DNA of 64,000 nt. Origin: Myotis daubentonii. Lineage: Eukaryota; Chordata; Mammalia; Chiroptera; Vespertilionidae. Position numbers and translations under genes: made by a program. The DNA is taken from assembly GCF_963259705.1 (NCBI RefSeq), contig NC_081848.1, forward strand, positions 54,549,895-54,613,894, written 5' to 3'. Shown one piece after another: positions 36,290-50,125 of this stretch (within the stretch, counting starts at the first letter, position 1; each line of letters opens with the position of its first letter). The notes under the pieces were generated by a model. That model saw nothing but the letters and a program-made list of their open reading frames with translations. It was not told the origin of the DNA and did not search any database.

Positions 36290-36700
36290 TTATCAATTCT
36301 TGTATGAAAATCACCCTAAAATTCAGTGCTTAAAACAATAATCACGTATTATCTTTTATGCTAACTGTGGGTTAGGAATTCAGGAGCATCTGGGCTGTTT
36401 GGTGCTGCCTCGAGACCTCTCTTGAGGTTGCCATTAAGTCAGTGGCTAAGGTTGGAATCATCTCAAAGATTTCTTTACTCCCAAATGTTAACACTCCAAA
36501 ATCTCAGGGCTGAAGTATGGGGTTCCCTAGACATCATCCTCTATCTCTGCGTGATCTCTCTACATGATGTTTTTCTCTCCATCATGTTAGCTTCAAACAT
36601 GATAGTCCAGGCTTCCAAAGGTGCATGCCCCTGGAAAGAGCCAGATGAAATCTGTATCACTGTTTCTAACCTCGCCTGAGAAGTCATGCCCTGTAAACTG
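36290..36700. repeat. Possible ancient interspersed repeat, family uncertain
   Basis: Phrases such as cagtgcttaaaacaataatc, gggttaggaattcaggagca and cttgaggttgccattaagtc resemble a common mammalian repeat, but I cannot name the family. Confidence 0.4.
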
Positions 36701-36724
36701 TCAGTGTGTTCTATTTAATAGTAA

Positions 36725-36900
36725 GTACCAAGGTTTGCCCATAGTCAAGGAGATGGGAGTTTAATCTCTGCATTTTTATAGGATGGAGTTATAATTATAT
36801 CCTCAAATCGCTGCTGTGAGAAATGAATAATGTATAAAGCATTTAGTACAGTGCCTATCATATAAGACTCAATAAATGATAACTACTCTTATTATTAAAT
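36725..36900 (+). repeat. MIR relic
   Basis: 3' half of a MIR: gctgtgagaaatgaataatg, agtacagtgcctatcatata, agactcaataaatgataac. Confidence 0.65.
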
Positions 36901-38899
36901 TCAAATACCCTTTATCCAATTGTCCTTTGTTTCTATTTACAGTTCTGAAAATACTGTCATGATAACCACTGGCACCATTTTTAGGGGTTTTTTTTATACT
37001 CACTCATCTAAGTAGAATAATCAATATATGCTCAAAAACCACTTTCTTTATGAAATCATCCCAAGCTAATCCCACCAAGACCTGACCCTCCCAAAGCTCC
37101 AGTAACCGTACCACTTGTAATTAGAATTTTCTGGGGATACTATGAATTTCCATTCAACCTAACAGCATATGGATTAACTCTATTCTGGCCAGGAGCAGCT
37201 AGAGAATGTGTCTGCTCTGATTCATCTAGGTTGCCAACTGCACCTAGCCCAGGAAGGTGAATGGGCAGCCACATGGTGAACAGAGGAGAGCAGTGGGCTA
37301 AGGTTGCAAAAGTCAGAGAAGATGTCAGGATTTGAGAAAGTCACAGACCATGGGCCAGAGACCATTTCTAACCAGGAATGGAATTCTTGCCCTACATAAT
37401 GGAGTTGAAACCCACATCCAGGCAGAAGTCATCGAAGTTAGGAGAAACGACTAGGAAATGGACTCTCTAAGCAGCTGAATTAATCAACTTCCCTTTCTGC
37501 TGCCCAATCTAATTATAGGACAGAATATTACCCTCTCTTACTCTTTCTTCCACCCATTAGCAAGGCTGATTTAAATGTGTTCAGTCTTACTGCATTGCAT
37601 GTTGTTATTTTTGTTTTGCTCTTCCATTTTGTTATACTGCCTCTCTAATTATAGCTTTACCTCACTCTAGTCTGCCTTCCCTAAAGATAAGCTTTATTAA
37701 GATACCCTGATTTCTGACATTCCCTCTATCTATAGCAAACCTCTGATTTCTCAGACCCTACCCAAATCACTCAGTCTAAATCCTAAAAACGATTATTTCC
37801 AATACTCTCTTACTGAGACACTCCATGGTTCTCTATGGTGTGTTCTCTTTACTGCAATGAAGAAATCCAATTTGTTCAACTATAGATATGTTCCTGGTAA
37901 TCTTTTGCTAAGGGGAATTAAGGAATGCAATGTCTATAAAGAAATTAAAAACAATAATAAAACCAACTAAAGTTACGTGTATTGGCAACTTAACCATGTC
38001 AGTGATTAATATATTAAGTTATAATATATATTATATATGTACTACTTTTTCTGATTATCTGCTTTAAAAAAACTTTTTTTGGAAGAACCAAAAATGGCCT
38101 GAGACTGTGCTGTATAAGAGACATTTTACTATGGTGTTATTGAGTGACTGACAGAAAAGCTTTATCTAATCTAGGTTCCAATAACTTCTTGCTAACAAAG
38201 GAAATCTAACCTTTTTAATATGCTGTGAACTAAATTGCTAACATTTATAGGTTCTTTCTCAGAGGAAAAAGTATATTTTTCTCCAATGTGACATATTTTG
38301 AGGAAAAACGTTGGTTTTAAAAAGCTTATATAAATGAAAATACTGAATTTGGCTCCAATTACCAACAGTTTATTCCTGACAAAAGTATCATTTGCTCTAA
38401 TAGTGAAATGAAATATATTCTTTTTCTCTTTATTAAAAATGATACTGGTAGAATATATTAAATTTACATAGCATTCTCAAAATTGGAATAATATCATGTC
38501 ACTTTATTATATTACTATACTGTTCAATAACAATAAATTTATTCACGATGTGTCAGAATGTAGATTTTTTTTTACCAATATTTGCTAAAGTGTCATGACT
38601 CCTAAAGTCCAAGAAGGAAAAGCCATTTTAAAAATATTATTTTGATCTCAAGAAAAAAATTACAAGAAAAAGTTTTTAAGATGTCCTCATCACCATATTT
38701 AATAAATGGAAGTAAATATAGTGAACAGAGTAAATATAGAAAAATATTAAAATCTCCAAACTTGTCAAGACAATCACATAGAAAAGCCTTGCATTATCTA
38801 TATACCACCAGCCTCCATATAGAATCAAATCTCAAGATTCAAAAGTCCTTAAAAATCCAATTGTTCAATACCATCTAGTACTTGAATTTCCTATGCAAG

Positions 38900-39165
38900 A
38901 AAGGTAGTATAATAGTTAACAACTAAAAGATCTTTGGGTCAGATTTTCTAGTTAAATATGTTTTTCCATCTATCTCCCATATAACCCCAAACAAGTTAGA
39001 TAATTTCTCTGTGCCTTAATTCCCTCATCTATAAAATGGGAGTGATGACAATAGTAGTACAGAACCTACCTCATAGTGTTGATATGGAAATTAAATTAAT
39101 TAATAAAAATAAAACACCTGTTATATAGTAAATGCTCATTAAATGATGGTGGTGGTAGTAGTGAT
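38900..39165 (+). repeat. MIR SINE, nearly full length
   Basis: MIR in sense order: gtataatagttaacaactaa, ctctgtgccttaattccctc, atctataaaatgggagtgat, cctacctcatagtgttgata. Confidence 0.85.
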
Positions 39166-39879
39166 GATGGCTGTCAAAATTTCCCTGGCAAGCAACTTTT
39201 TGCCTCTCATTAAACACCTTCACTGATAGAAGATTTGGCACTTCTCAAAGCAGTTGATTTTATCTTTGGAGGGTTGTCAAACATTCTTATTTATAGGAAT
39301 ATGAATCCTATGCCTTCAAACCATGGAAACATTTGCATCCCACATAAACATTTATAACAGCAGCACTTTCAATACATACACACAGCATTATAGTAGCCTT
39401 GTATCTTTTCTTTTTCTGGCAAAACATCCCCATTTTCTTCATTTCCTCCTCATAAGACATGGTTCAGCCATCCATATCATTCTCTTCCTGAGTATGTTCC
39501 AATTTGTTTCTCTGGATCTCTTAAATAGTAATTCCCTGAATTGAATGTGCTCAATATTGTCTAAATAAAGAATTAAGGCACATGATCACTGAGAGATAAT
39601 AAAGATCATGGATAGGCAACTTCACAGATGAGAATACTTATAACTTTTTGGTAATGGAACAGTAAGAAGAGCTTTAAGGTGAGTCCACATGATAGTGAAT
39701 TCCCCAACACATGGAGCAACATTCTATTAGTTGATTCATGTGCCTTCCAAACCAGACAGCTACTTTCATCTGGCAATTCATTAGTATTCAAACTACCATA
39801 TGATATTCAACCTAAACAACACTATCAGGCTATGTTGAGTTGGCTAAGACAATTTTAACCTTGAAACGAACAAATTTCG

Positions 39880-40015
39880 AATTAGCAAGAGACTTGATAA
39901 TAGTTCAAATCTTTCATGTTTGAGATGAGGAAACTGAAGACAGGAGATTTGAAGTGACTTCGCTAATGTCACACAGCAAATTAGTGTCAGAGATTAAACA
40001 CAGGCCTTCTGAGAG
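39880..40015 (-). repeat. MIR relic
   Basis: Antisense MIR core: gagatgaggaaactgaagac, gtcacacagcaaattagtgt, cacaggccttctgag. Confidence 0.75.
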
Positions 40016-40060
40016 ATAACATCCTTTCCTAAATAACCCCAGGGAAAATATTTCTACTGA

Positions 40061-40091
40061 TGAGAGAGAAAAGGAGAGAGAGAGAGAGGGA

Positions 40092-40145
<54 letters not shown>
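40061..40145. repeat. (GA)n microsatellite
   Basis: About 85 bp of GA with a few GGG interruptions at the left end. Long Ser-Leu frames on the other strand are artefacts of the repeat. Confidence 0.97.
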
Positions 40146-40150
<5 letters not shown>

Positions 40151-40159
40151 AACTTAAGG

Positions 40160-40264
40160 CAGTGGTTCTCAATCTTGCCTGCACATTAGAATGAGGCCCA
40201 GAAATTAGGATTTTAAAAAGATTCCCAGGTGATTCTAATGTGCAGCCAAGGTTGAGAACCACTG
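40160..40264. mobile_element. MER5A-like hAT MITE with intact target duplication
   Basis: 105-bp element from CAGTGGTTCTCAATCTTG to caaggttgagaaccACTG, long inverted termini, and perfect 8-bp duplicate acttaagg at 40152-40159 and 40265-40272. Confidence 0.9.
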
Positions 40265-40660
40265 ACTTAAGGCATTAGGGAAGAAGTAGTATGATTATGC
40301 AGATGTTGGAGAAGTGTAATTGAAAAAGTTTTCCAGAGCAAGCTTCTATGCATGGAGAGTCTCAAATGATTTCATGGAGGTTTCCCTAAGAGGTTTCCCT
40401 ACTTTCTCAACTGTCAATTTTATTATCTTCATTCTCTTCTCCTTTGCAGTTGTTTTCATTGCTTCCCAACTTCAGAGTGTGCTTATAAAAAATAACTGTA
40501 TTATTTTACATATAAACAGCAAAGCAGCTAGTATGATTCATAGAATCTAGATATTGGTCAGTTAGTTCATCACAAACCTATTTTGCATCATCCAAATGAG
40601 AAATAATGAAGAGAAAGTTGGGATTTATCCACCTCAGATATCATAATTTAGAATCTGAAG

Positions 40661-40883
40661 CCACCTGGCTGGCGTGGCTCAGTGGTTGAGTGTCAACTTA
40701 TGACCCATAAGGTCATGGTTCAATTCCCATTCAGGGCACATGCCTTGGTTGTGGGCTTGATCCCCAATGTGGGGTGTGCAGGAGGCAGCTCATCAATGAT
40801 TCTCTCTCATCATTGATCTTTCCATCTCTCTCCCTCTCCCTTCCTCTCTGAAATCAATAATAAAAATATATTATTTAAAAAAG
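40661..40883 (+). mobile_element. Full-length Ves-type SINE with target duplication
   Basis: tRNA-like head with an A-box-like tggctcagtggttgag and a B-box-like ggttcaattcc, then the vesper-bat SINE body (gggcacatgccttggttg, gtgcaggaggcagctcatca, ccctctcccttcctctctg) and an A-rich tail. A perfect 10-bp target duplication, gaatctgaag, lies at 40651-40660 and 40884-40893. Confidence 0.95.
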
Positions 40884-40910
40884 GAATCTGAAGCAAAGGA
40901 GGCAAAGTAC

Positions 40911-40913
40911 ACA

Positions 40914-40961
<48 letters not shown>
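40911..40961. repeat. (CA)n microsatellite
   Basis: About 25 CA dinucleotides, just downstream of the SINE A-tail. Confidence 0.96.
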
Positions 40962-43344
40962 AAGCAAACAAAGAAACAAACAAAAAAACCTCCCTACCAT
41001 CTTCCAAAAACAGGGAAATAGCCTTGAAAATAAGAGAATCAAGGTACCAAAGACCTATTGCATGATACAGGTGTTGGCAGGGAGCGGAGTGCATGTACTA
41101 GTAGTATGACACAAGTATCCGTTGAAATTTGTTTAATCCAGTTTCCAGAAAAATCTGTTCTTAATTCAATATAAAAACTAGGGCCATTGTGGTGGAGAGT
41201 ATTAGAGTAGTTTCCAAAAAATAGAAAATAAGATATAAAACTCTTAAGAAAAAGGCAAGGTAGCTGGGATCCATGAGGAAAAGAGGTAGTAATTAGGCTC
41301 CCAGAAATAATATTGATATGATAATTTACCCATGTTTAGAGTGTCTATTTTTAAATGATGAGGCTGGGGTCACAAAAATAGATCAGATCATGTTCTTTAT
41401 ACTTCACAAATCTTAACATTAAAAAGTACCAGAGCCCAATGAAGGTCTGTCAACCCCATTTATCCCTTAATAGAGATTCTGCTCTATTACACTGAAATCC
41501 TTTCATGGCCTAATTTTTCAAGGGAAGACGAACTAGCGAGCAGATTGCTCTGTGTGTCATACACACTGAGAACTCACAGACACTCTGTGATCTCAACAAT
41601 CTCCCATCTTCCCTGGGATCTTGCCCAGTAAGGTTCCCAAGTTTGAGAATTTCACCAAAAAAGCCTTCAAATTTCCTTCTAATATGTAAAATACATACAA
41701 TGGCTTACCCAGAAACTGTTAGTGATACAGATAAATAACTTCTCTAGCTCTCTGATTTAAGTTTTTACAGAGAGCACAAGTTCAAAGAAAGTAAAAGTGA
41801 TTTTTCAGAGGCTATGTTGTTTATGAAACAACTATCCAGCTATCTATCTACTTACCTATATGTCTAACTATATTTACATATCCAGGGAAGGGGAAACTAG
41901 CACAAAAATGTCACCAATTTACCACAAAGCAGCAAGTGGAAGTATAATTTTGTCATCAGGTGCCCCCAATGTATAGAAGCTGTGCATTGCTCTACCTGGA
42001 GGTAATACACAAACTTGGACTGATGGTTCGGTTAGAAACATAGAACACATGCTTTCTTTCTGGCAGGAGTGGGAGGTGTTAATTTTTAGTTTTCGCTCTT
42101 AACTTTCAAATACCCCAAAACTTATATTCAGATTGATTTCTGGCCCTACTGTACTATTCCTCATAGATCAAAAAAAAGTAGCCAATAGGAGAACTAAACT
42201 CTAATCTTACTGTCAATTTCACAAAGCAAAATAAATAAACTGTAATTAACTTCACGTACAAACCTTATCAGTGTGAGGGGAAAAAAAGAGAGAGAGAAGC
42301 AGGTATCTGTGGTAGAAGCATAGCAAGTACAAAATAAGTTAATATAACTGAAGGGCAAATGTTAACTCTAAATTCAAGAGTTAAAGTTTTCTCAATTTCA
42401 TGGATTACATTAGCTTAATCCTAGCTAACCTAATGCTATCTAAAAAGCTACCAACTTACCACTCAGACTAACCAAAAAATTTCTAAATAACAGTAAATGC
42501 CAAAAAAAGTTCTAATTCTTTGTGTTTCTAGGCAAACAAATCTCTATTATACCACCACAATCTACCAATGCTTGAAGGAGGGAAATTTCTTTCCAGAAGT
42601 TTGATGAACTTGAGAATATTGAATTCTAGGTACTCTCAGTACACTGGCAGTGAAAATAAATCAGAATTAAATTATAATACAAACAAAAGTTTACAAATAA
42701 CTTTCAATCATTTTATTAAATAATGCTTTCCATTTTCTAAAGTGTTAATGAAATATAAAGAAGATAAATGAAATGTATAAATATTCATTTCTAATTTTTA
42801 CCTGATTGTAAAATATTATTGGTAAAGGTTTGTAATTTATACTTTTGATTTCAGAATATAGTTTACAAAGAGATATATCATTGAACTGAATTTTTATCAC
42901 TTAGAAAAATAATACCTAGAGGTCATGGGAATTTAGTAATACCAAAATAATATTTAAGAGGTTAATAGTATAAAAAATAAATATGTCATCACATTAAAAG
43001 ATTAAGTAACAAAAGGAATAATAGCTTGAAGTTGTTCCTCTTTAAAAAGGTTACATTTTTCTTGTTCCTCTTTAATAAGGAAAACTTATTACAGGGGACA
43101 ACCAAACAGTGGGATAATTTGCATATCACGGTAATTAAGGCACATTCATTAGATGTGTTCAAGAAAGATTAGATATGTTCAGGAAGGAACAGAGTAGGAT
43201 CTTTCCTGCTTAATGCAGGTGTTTTGACTCAATAATCAAAGAGAGCCCTTTCAAGCTCATCTCTGATTGAACAATGGGAGCAGGATTTGTTATGTTAAAC
43301 TTACTTTTATGGAAAGCAACCCTCTCCAAATTAAAGTAAGAAGG

Positions 43345-43640
43345 TAGATCAGCGAAATAAGCCAGTCAGAGAAAGATAAATATCACATGATCTCACTTAT
43401 ATGTGGGATATAATGAGCAACATAATTTGATGAACAAGAATAGATCCAGAGACAAATGGTAGGGGAGAGGGGAGTTAGAGAGCAACCAAAGGATTTGTAT
43501 GCATACATATTAGCATAACCAATGGATACAGACACTCGAGCGGTGGAGACCTGCCCAGGGTGGGAATGGCTTGGGAGTGGGTCAATTGGGGGAAAAGGAG
43601 ACATATGTAAAACTTTAGACAATAAAAAAAAATAAAAAAG
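43345..43640 (+). mobile_element. Bat-type L1 3' end, 5'-truncated
   Basis: Last codons of ORF2 (gcgaaataagccagtcagag, tatcacatgatctcacttat), then the bat 3'UTR (accaaaggatttgtatgcat, agcataaccaatggatacag, aggagacatatgtaaaactt) and an A-rich tail. Confidence 0.9.
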
Positions 43641-43760
43641 ATGCAACTCTATTATATGACCTATATACAGGTTGTGCCCCCAAAATGTATACACATTGTA
43701 ACAGCTGATAGCTCAATTTTAAAAATGAAATGTATTTTAATAAACACTGCCTTTATAAAA

Positions 43761-43857
43761 AAAAGAAGAAGAAAGAAGAAGAGGAGGAGTAAGAGGAGGA
43801 GGAGGAGGAGGAGGAGGAGGAGGAGGAGGAGGAGGAGGAGGAGGAGGAAAGGGGAGG
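43761..43857. repeat. (GGA)n / (GAA)n trinucleotide repeat
   Basis: GAA-rich lead followed by about 20 GGA triplets. Poly-Arg and poly-Leu frames across it are artefacts. Confidence 0.96.
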
Positions 43858-46829
43858 TAGATCTGGAGGAGTTAAGTATAATCCCAGCTTCCCCTTTGAA
43901 AGACATATGCTGCCTATCCAGGCATCACCATCTTATTCATGCTGATCTAGAAGGACCGTAAGCTTCATATTTCATTCTAATAATGAAAAGTTCAAATTAG
44001 TCACGTAAATTACTGCATGCTATATAATACATACATTATACTTTCTACAAAATATTGCTTAAAAGAATTACAGAAATGTGCATATTTCATTATTCCAGTA
44101 TCATATTTCATTATAGTAATGTACCCAGATCGTCACTGGGCAAGAAGGAATTCTGCACAAGAAAGAACATTAATCAGAACCACCTATATCCTAAAACAGG
44201 CTTGTGGAGTTCTTCTTTAATCAGAAAATTATTGGTGTCTTGAGATCAGCTTTCATTGATTAATACTGATAATTATGACAAGAAGCCTATTTAAAAAACA
44301 AAACAATACTTCTACTATGTTTAAATGCCATTTGAATCCATCAAGACAATAAAAGCTGAATGTAATAGGCCTGCTCAATCAAATTGTTCTGCTAGACTAG
44401 TTCCTACCACATTTTCTATTAGTAATCAAGTCTTATTTTAAATAATTATCAAGCATGACTTTCCCTAAGAGTCTGGAAATGTTATAGAGCCTAAGCTATC
44501 CTTTGGTCATGAGGAATATTTGCATATGGATAGTAGATAGGAACAGTCAAACCACAGAAGCATCACTATGATGTACACTAGCATCTTACTGGTGCAAGGA
44601 ATGAAAACAAAATATTTATGAAGCATAAAGGTATCATATAAAAATGAAGCAAGTTAGAGGAATATTGGCTGAATCCCAGAAAAGATAATCCTGATGACCG
44701 TGAAGGAATGTTGTGAATTGTCAGTGAATGTCAGTGATAAAGTTTGTTAAGAGGTTCATATTACAGTCAGTACTCTGCAAACCTCAGTTACTGGATCTTA
44801 TACCAACTGAAAAAAATTGATTAAAAATAAACATGGCATAGCCCATCTCCTTGAAAACATTCTATGTACACAATTTTATTACACTGAAAAAAAAGAAAAG
44901 ATACCAGGGTCTGATTTTCCTTGAACTGTCAAAATACAAAAGAAATGCAAAAAGTCTTTGCACAGATGTAGCAAAGTACTAGATTTTCATATTTTGGCAG
45001 GTGCTCAATATGCAGCCCACATAATCACATGCTAATGACTGGAGTGTGTTCATCAGTATGTATACCTGGTTCCTTCTTGCCCAAGGGGGGTGGGGGGGAA
45101 GCCAACTATACCAAAGCATGTTAATGTTTCTACATTCAACAAAAATTTTGATAATATGCTTGGTAAGGAAACTTTTCCAAAAGTATATTTAGAAAGGTGT
45201 ATTATATCATTAAGAAGAATGATAAAATAACTCGAGTTTTCATAAACATAGAGAGATTTTAAGTAATGCTACTCATTTTGTTTAATTTGGGAACATTTTT
45301 TTAAAATAAGTAATCTTTAATAGCAGAAATGAAACAGTGCCACTAACTGTGGGGTGGGGGAGGAAATAGAAAGGTAATCAATGTGTTAACACTAGAAAAC
45401 ATGAGTTGTCTATTTCACAACCCATTCCAGGCAATAAAATATGGTTTGATTTTTTGTTCAAATTGTAAATAAATTTGTCATTAAATTTTGAGATGTGTTT
45501 AAAAAGAGACAGCACTGTGTGCTAATATAGTTTCAAATTTATAGAAAATGGAGATTTCCCATATTGCTTCCTGAAGAATATTGTTTCATGACTCAGGGAG
45601 TCAAGGATGGACATTTCTACTTGTTACCGAAAGTTTAGGTTTGAATTTTACTTAACTTGAATAAATTCCCAAAATCCTAAAATGAAGGAGTAGTAACAAT
45701 TTCTCAAAAAGTCTAAACCTTGACAGTTTATGGATTTTTGTCCAGTGCTTCATAGATCAGTCAGGTAGCAAAAAGATGCACATGAACTTTGCCTTAGGTG
45801 TTAAATCTATAAACTACTGAGTATAAACTACTTAGGACCGCATGAACTAGTTGATTTCACTATACCTTCTAAAGCACAGTCTCAATAAAAATGAGGAAAT
45901 ACATTTCATTTGGGTGCTGCCTTAGATCTTAAATGACTAAATCTTACCAAAAACTAGCAACAATTCTTTTTTTAAATCTTTTAAAGGCAACAAAATTAGA
46001 AATCTTCTAGAAGTCTGTCACAACATAAAACATGGTTGAAAAAGATTGAATCCTCACTTAAAATTCCTGGACTATGTTATCATGTAATGAAAACAGCTCC
46101 ATTCCCAGAAATGGTTCAAAGTCCATACCAGACTTTTATGACTCCAGTGAACTACATAAAACTCTCCAGAGTTGATTAGCAACTTCATTGGACTGAAAGC
46201 AGGAAATACAGACAAGGATAAATTGTTTGCAAGCAAGAAAGTATTGTTCTCAACAGTTATTTATTAAATGTCTCAACATGCCTATTATTATTTTCTTTCA
46301 ATTACAATAAAGGACATTATTAGCATCTTTTACTTACAGCAGAAAAATGTTCTTAAAACTTTTCTAAAAGATAAAACTCACTTGGGGAAATTTAACTGGT
46401 CTCCAAAATAAGGAGTTCTGATAATCTGGGGATGAAAGTCCAGCATGGTTATTTCTACTTAATTGGACTAGTAGTTAAAAACCAGATGCATATAATCCCA
46501 TTTTGGCTTAAAATATATATCAATATAAGCAGGCATGTAAGTGCACATGTACACATGTGTAGAGAATGCCCCACTTACAATCTTGTCACTTTTAAAATCT
46601 TTTAAGAGACACTGTTTGTGCATTACCCAGATCCCCAGAAGTCACTTGCAGACAGTTCACACTTAGGCAAAAGACTTCTGTCCTCACATGGGACTATTCT
46701 CTGTCCAAGAGCAAGCCTACCCTCCCCCCTCTCCCTGCAACTTCATGTCCTGTTCACTATTGACTAAAGTTCTGCCCACATGTACATTACTTAAAATAGT
46801 CTCCTCGCCCTCTGTGTGAATCTTCTTCA

Positions 46830-47660
46830 GAATCTAAGGGACCTCCTCAAAGAACTGTTCACTCTTCCACTGAGCATCAAACTCTCACCTGTACTACTGC
46901 AATAGTTTTCCTAATAAGTGTCCTTGTTTCTGGTGTTGCCTCTTCCAATCCATTCTCTACACAGCAGCCAATGTGATATTTTAAAAACAGAAATCAAATC
47001 ATGTTAGTCTCACTTAAAATCTTCCAGTGGCTTCCTCTTGCACTTAGTAAAGTCCAAACACCTCACTGCAGAATATGATACCCCATAGTATCTGCCATCT
47101 GCCTGCCTGCCTCCTTGATTTTCTCTCATACTGTTCTCTCCCTCATCCATTCCACTCCAGCTACTCCGTTGTATTCTGTTGCTCAAACACACCACCAAGC
47201 AGCTCTTGTACTTACTCCAAATTTTTGCAGAGCTACTTCATTCTCGTTATTCCCATCTCAACTCACATGTTACCTCTTCAAAAAGACCTCCCTGGACTGT
47301 TAAAAGTAGTCATCTGGGGGGGGGGGTGGTGAGGGCATGAGTGGGGTGTGGGGGAATAAAAGGGAGATAAAGACACATTTATAATACCTTAATCAATAAA
47401 GGATAAATAAATAAATAAATAAATAAATAAATAGTAGTCATCCCAATCACATTTTCTTATTTAATTTTCTTCATTGTAGTTATTATTGTCTGAAATTGTC
47501 TCACTCTGTGGAACTTTGTCTGCCACATGCCTAGAATCTAATTTCCATGATAGTAGAGAAATCATCTGTATAATTCACAAGAAAGTCCCTGCCCCTGAAA
47601 CTTAGTAGGTCCTATATACTCAAGTAATCTTTAGCAGATAATCATTACAGCATAGTATCA
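46830..47660 (+). repeat. L2 LINE relic, interrupted at 47315-47432
   Basis: L2 3' region: tgtgatattttaaaaacaga, aatcttccagtggcttcctc, agtccaaacacctcactgca, then after the interruption aactttgtctgccacatgcc. Confidence 0.8.
47315..47432 (+). mobile_element. Young L1 3' tail with target duplication
   Basis: A G-rich start, then agataaagacacatttataa and taccttaatcaataaa and an (AAAT)n array. The 10-bp duplicate agtagtcatc is at 47305-47314 and 47433-47442. Confidence 0.88.
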
Positions 47661-48625
47661 TATGCCAGTCACTAAACACTACCACAAAGTGTTCCTCCAA
47701 GCTTGTTAACATTAAAAAGAATAATACGTGATACATGTTTTCATAAAAAAATTATGTGAATTTATTCCTGCCTAATGAATCAGTCCTAATGGAAACAAAA
47801 ACATATTTCAGGGGACAATCAATATTCCTCCACAAAAAAAGGTGCTGGTACACTGACATCATAATGAAAAGAGTAGTAATTGTACATAGCAACCAAGGAC
47901 AGTGAAAGCTCATTTACACTAACCTTTTAGCCTTCAAATGGATCATACCAATTAACACAGAAGTCTAAATTTAAAATTAAACAGTTTTGTATCCATAATA
48001 TAAGTAAATGTAATGAACAGTGGAGTCTAAAACTTTTTTATCTGAAATTGATCTTTGAATGCCAATCTCTAAAATTTCTATTCCCCTTCTTTACTTATGC
48101 CATGAATTCTTTTCTTTGGAACTGTGTGGTCTCTCATATTTTACTATAGTTCCACCTCAAAATAAATAATCAGAATTTTAACATTTAAAAGATTTTTTTT
48201 TCTGATCAGGAAGTGGGGGTTAGCAGAACTTCTCTGCTTTGTCTTTCCTCTACAGAAAAGCTCCTCTGTGGTCTTGATATTTCAATTTAAACGCCTTCTG
48301 AACCCAGTAGATAAGAAACTTTTTAGTGCCTGTTTCTAACTGTTCGTGAGTGAGGACCGTCACAGAAACTAAATAGCAATGGAAACCAAATAGGTGCTAA
48401 TAGGATTTTTTGTTGATTTTTAGATTTTCTTTTAAATTTTACTTCCCCACAACTATTTTATGGGGTTCAATTAGAGTCAGTAACAGATATGATCCATGGA
48501 GGAGAACTACAAGTTTCATTTAACTTCATAACAATCCTTTTGGACTTTACATTTACTTGAAAGTAGAATGTGGTAAAAAATATTTACTAAATTTTACTTT
48601 CATCACAGTCCCTCCACCCCAACAC

Positions 48626-48627
<2 letters not shown>

Positions 48628-48685
<58 letters not shown>
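48628..48685. repeat. (GA)n microsatellite
   Basis: About 29 GA dinucleotides, uninterrupted. Confidence 0.97.
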
Positions 48686-48689
<4 letters not shown>

Positions 48690-49319
48690 TTGCAGGACTG
48701 CCCAGAAACCTAAAATCCTTCTATTGTTTGGTGATATAATACTTGCAATATAAGTCATTACAGGTCTGATGTTACAGTTCTTACACAGTATTGAATCTAC
48801 TGAATGAAAAAGGAGCACAAAGGGGATTTCCAAATGCAGCTGCTATTTCCCATTTGTTAAATCCTTTTACTATACCGTAGATGTACATAGCTGGGAAATA
48901 CTATAGAGTGGGAATTAAAACAAAATGTCTTGGCTTCTAGAAATTCAGAATACACAAAAGGTCCAGTGGAAAGCAATGCTTGATATCAAAAGAGAAAGTT
49001 TGAAAACAAGGATGATTTCTTTTAGACTAACATATAACATATATTTGTAAATTTAAACTATTTTATACTACCATAAATTCCACTTAGTATAATTTGCTAA
49101 GCACATTAATATCTATTTTCTAACAAAATTTTAGATCATAAAACTTTGAGAATAACTAGCTAAAGCAATTTGGCACTTGCCAAGATACACACAAAATTTA
49201 ACTGAGAAAAATAAGCAAAGTGTTCTCTGAAAAAATAAATTTTGAACTGTATTATTTCTGATTCAACCTACATATTCCAATGTGATTATTTATCTGTCCA
49301 TAGCTATATTTGGCAAAAA

Positions 49320-50125
49320 AGCAAATATCTATCTCTATCCCATTGGCCTAATCCAAGCCACTATCATCTCTTACCTGGATTTCTTAAATAGCCTCCCAAC
49401 AGGTCTCCCTCCCATCCATTCATACTACAGCTAGAATTATCTGCTTGAAATATTCTTAAACCCTTCAATGCCTTTCCATTGCACTTAGAATCAAATCTCA
49501 CTTACAATGTTATCTACCAGGTATTGTTGGATATAGCCCCTACCAATCTCTTCAACCAGATCTGATGCTACATTGCATCCTTACTTATTACACTCCAGCC
49601 ACGAAGACTACCTTGAATTTCCTGAAACTCAGCTATATTTTTCTCACCTCATATATTTCATACATGTTATTCCCTCTGCCATTTTTACTTGTTCTTTTAT
49701 TCTTTGCCTGACTAGTTTCTCCTATCCTTAGGTCAGCAAGGACATTCTTATCTATCCATTCTAAATGAAGTTTATTTCATTATGTTCTCACATAGCATTC
49801 TGTTATTTTTCTTCCTAACACATATCACAATTTTTTAAATTTATTGTTGACAGTATTACAAATGTTCTCCATTTTATTCCCATTTATCCCCTCTACCCAG
49901 CCATTGAGCCACCCCAGGCCTTTCCTACACCATTGTCTATGTCCATGGGGTATGCATACGTGCATATAACACATATCACAATCTTAATTATATATTTATT
50001 CTTGTTCTCTCTCCTGGATATAAATTCCATGAAGGCATATTCATGTATGTTTTGCTCACTGGCACCAAGTAGAATGCTGTGCTCAGAGAAGGTGTTATAT
50101 AAATATTTGTTGAAACAAAAATAAA
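49320..50125 (+). repeat. L2 LINE 3' end, interrupted at 49832-49967
   Basis: Well-preserved L2: atagcctcccaacaggtctc, aaacccttcaatgcctttcc, and after the interruption aaattccatgaaggcatatt, ending in aaatatttgttgaaac. Confidence 0.85.
49832..49967 (-). mobile_element. Young L1 3'UTR, antisense, with 15-bp target duplication
   Basis: Antisense bat L1 3'UTR (attgttgacagtattacaaa, gaggg-complement cctctacccagccattg, ccatggggtatgcatacgtg). Perfect duplicate aacacatatcacaat at 49817-49831 and 49968-49982 splits the L2 host sequence. Confidence 0.92.

Noticed and set aside
40661..40740. tRNA gene
   Set aside because: A-box and B-box-like sequences are present, but it is the head of a Ves SINE with an A-tail and target duplication.
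43665..43745. Possible mariner-type end
   Set aside because: gcccccaaaatgtatacaca resembles a transposon end, but no second terminus or TA duplication was found.
43641..43961. Arginine-rich ORF (and leucine-rich ORF on the other strand)
   Set aside because: Produced by the (GGA)n repeat.
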